Of a stretch of 6,961 nt of DNA, positions 5,400-6,961 are shown piece after piece. The notes below the pieces were generated by a model, which was not told the origin of the DNA, ran no database searches, and saw only the letters and a list, made by a program, of their open reading frames with translations. How positions within the stretch are numbered: the first letter of the stretch is position 1; each line of letters opens with the position of its first letter. A program made the translations under genes and the position numbers. Where the stretch lies: the NCBI GenBank assembly GCA_016930475.1, contig JAFGGR010000233.1:1-6961 (forward strand). Reading direction: 5' to 3'. This DNA comes from Clostridiales bacterium (lineage in GTDB: Bacteria > Bacillota > Clostridia > Saccharofermentanales > Saccharofermentanaceae).

Positions 5400-6961
5400 T
5401 CATTTCTTCTCGACCATTTCTCCCGTTTCGAGCCCCACACGGAACTGCGTTTCATAGAGTTCCGTGTAGACGCCTCCCCGACCGACCAAGTCGCCGTGCT
5501 TCCCGCGTTCCACGATCTGCCCGTCCTGAACGACCAGGATTTCATCGGCCTTCAAGACAGTCGAGAGACGGTGCGCGATGAGGATGCTCGTCCGCGAATT
5601 GACAAGCGGGTCAATGGCGTCCCGGATCAGGCTTTCGGAGATCGAGTCCAGCGACGACGTCGCCTCGTCGAAAATCAACACAGCCGGATCCTTCAGAAGA
5701 ACGCGGGCGATGGAGAGCCTTTGTTTCTCGCCCCCGGAAAGCTTGAGTCCACGATTGCCGACCATTGAGTCAAACCCTTCGGGCTGACTGATGATAAAGT
5801 CATAGATATTCGCTTTCTTACAGACCTCGTTCAAATCCTCTTGCGTCGCTTTCGGTTTGGCGTAAAGGAGATTATCACGGATCGTGCCGTTAAAGAGGTA
5901 CGTGTCCTGAGTCACGACGCCGATACTGCGTCGCAAAAATTCCAGATCGAGCTGTCGCAAATCGAACCCGTCCAAGGTGACACTGCCACCCGTAACATCG
6001 TAGAGGCGAGGGATCAGATTGACCATCGTGCTCTTGCCGGATCCCGACGGCCCGACGATCGCAACACTGTTCCCGCTTTCGAGCTCAAAACTCACGTTTT
6101 TAAGGATCTGGCGCGACGGCTCATACGAGAAGTCAACGTTTGAGAATCGAATGGTCCCGACCGCACGCTCCGGTATGATCGCGTCCGGTGCGTTTTGAAT
6201 CTCCACCGGCATATCGTAATACTCGAAAATGCGTGTGAACAGGGCCATCGAGCGGATCCAGTCGACCTGGATGCTCATCAGCGAGTTGACCGGCGCGTAC
6301 ATCCTTCCGAGCAACGCGACGAGTACGATGACATCGCCGACGGTAAGGCTTGAATCATACCGCATCATCAGAATGCCGCCGACCAAATAGATCAACATCG
6401 GTCCGATGCTCGAAAAGGTATTGAGCGCAACGCGGAACCATCGCCCGGCCATGCTCTCCCGGATATTCAGGCGAACCATGCTTCGGTTGGCGTCCTCATA
6501 TCGGGTCGCTTCGTGCTCCTCCTTCGCGAAAAGCTTCACGAGCGTCTGTCCGCTCACCGAAAGTGTCTCGTTCAAGATCCCGTTGATCTCGTCGTTTTTC
6601 GCCTGTGACTCACGGGTCAGATCCCAGCGCGTCTTTCCGGCTTTTCGGGTCGGAAGGGCAAAAAGAGGGACAATGACCATGCCGACCAGCGCCAGGATCC
6701 AGTTCTTGCTGAACATCGCAACCAATGCGACGACCAGCGTGATCGAGTTGGAAAGGATACTCGAAAGCGTACCGGTGATGACCTGCTGGACGCCCGAAAT
6801 ATCGCTCGTCATGCGCGTGATGATATCGCCCTGATTGTTCGCGGTAAAGAATCGGCTCGACATCGCCTGAAGATGTCGGAACATACTGTTGCGCATATCG
6901 AAAGTGATATGCTGGGCGATCCATGTGTTGAGGTAGCTTTCGAGAACGCCGATCAGGTTGG
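5400..6961 (-). CDS. ABC exporter half-transporter, fused permease and ATPase (5' end cut by window edge)
   Basis: The minus-strand frame stays open from the right edge to the TGA at 5400-5402, giving 519 residues. Codons upstream of the Met at 6896 also read like transporter sequence (ESYLNTWIAQHITFDMR), so that Met is not the start and some 60-100 residues lie outside. The first part is a type IV exporter membrane domain, with FFTANNQGDIITRMTSD followed by hydrophobic helices. The nucleotide-binding domain is complete: Walker A GPSGSGKST (6027-6053), Q-loop VTQDTYLF, signature LSGGEKQ (5721-5741), Walker B LIFDEATS with Asp-Glu at 5664-5669, D-loop SSLD, and H-loop AHRLSTV with His at 5572-5574. 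It resembles MsbA/LmrA/BmrA multidrug or lipid exporters, working as a homo- or heterodimer in the cytoplasmic membrane. The transported substrate cannot be inferred. Many of these are encoded as pairs; a partner could lie beyond the right edge. Confidence 0.93.
   Translation of the reverse strand, partial: NLIGVLESYLNTWIAQHITFDMRNSMFRHLQAMSSRFFTANNQGDIITRMTSDISGVQQVITGTLSSILSNSITLVVALVAMFSKNWILALVGMVIVPLFALPTRKAGKTRWDLTRESQAKNDEINGILNETLSVSGQTLVKLFAKEEHEATRYEDANRSMVRLNIRESMAGRWFRVALNTFSSIGPMLIYLVGGILMMRYDSSLTVGDVIVLVALLGRMYAPVNSLMSIQVDWIRSMALFTRIFEYYDMPVEIQNAPDAIIPERAVGTIRFSNVDFSYEPSRQILKNVSFELESGNSVAIVGPSGSGKSTMVNLIPRLYDVTGGSVTLDGFDLRQLDLEFLRRSIGVVTQDTYLFNGTIRDNLLYAKPKATQEDLNEVCKKANIYDFIISQPEGFDSMVGNRGLKLSGGEKQRLSIARVLLKDPAVLIFDEATSSLDSISESLIRDAIDPLVNSRTSILIAHRLSTVLKADEILVVQDGQIVERGKHGDLVGRGGVYTELYETQFRVGLETGEMVEKK

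Noticed and set aside
5190..5768. Plus-strand open frame of 192 codons across the convergent gene ends
   Set aside because: It overlaps the end of the LTA synthase gene in another frame and runs antisense through the ABC ATPase domain; the translation looks random.
1..6961. Mobile element, defence system, CRISPR array, RNA gene or biosynthetic cluster
   Set aside because: I found no transposase, integrase, terminal repeats, regular spaced repeats, tRNA/rRNA-like sequence or defence-associated domains on either strand.

Overview
The window looks like an ordinary chromosomal segment of a moderate-GC member of the Bacillota (Clostridia-like). The basis is indirect: a lipoteichoic-acid-synthase-type enzyme, two lipobox lipoproteins, purine-rich Shine-Dalgarno sites (AAGGAG, AGGAG, GAGGGAG) and sigma-A-like promoters (one is TTGAAA-N17-TATAAT). 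No taxonomic marker gene is present, so this is an inference. I see no rRNA, tRNA, CRISPR, insertion sequence, integrase or phage gene.

Left block, minus strand (1-1197): a promoter near 1168-1197 is followed by a possible 23-codon ORF, then a 136-residue zinc-knuckle + DUF1801 (YdhG-like) protein, then a Pr6Pr-type integral membrane protein cut by the left window edge. The spacing suggests one small operon. Middle block, plus strand (1169-3274): a promoter that almost exactly overlaps the minus-strand one face to face drives two tandem secreted lipoproteins. Both are alpha/beta-hydrolase-fold esterases of the Fes/esterase-D type (PF00756-like). They are 69% identical without gaps over 273 residues, a clear local gene duplication. 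Next (3312-5380) is a membrane-anchored LTA synthase/phosphoglycerol transferase with its own strong promoter. Right block, minus strand (5400-6961): the C-terminal 519 residues of a type IV (MsbA/LmrA/BmrA-like) ABC exporter half-transporter, cut by the right edge and convergent with the LTA synthase gene, with a 19-nt gap between the stops.

Functionally, the plus-strand genes are all predicted to act at the outer face of the cytoplasmic membrane: two lipid-anchored esterases and a polymerase of glycerol-phosphate cell-surface polymer. A role of the esterases in trimming ester groups on surface polymers is possible but is only inferred from the neighbourhood. No stretch over 300 bases lacks a gene; the longest gap between firm genes is about 260 nt (1002-1263), which holds the overlapping promoters and the small ORF. 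I found no convincing intrinsic terminator. I do not see a clear new multi-gene system. The points most worth a second look are the duplicated lipoprotein esterases, the overlapping divergent promoters, and the broken or leader ORF ahead of the DUF1801 gene.
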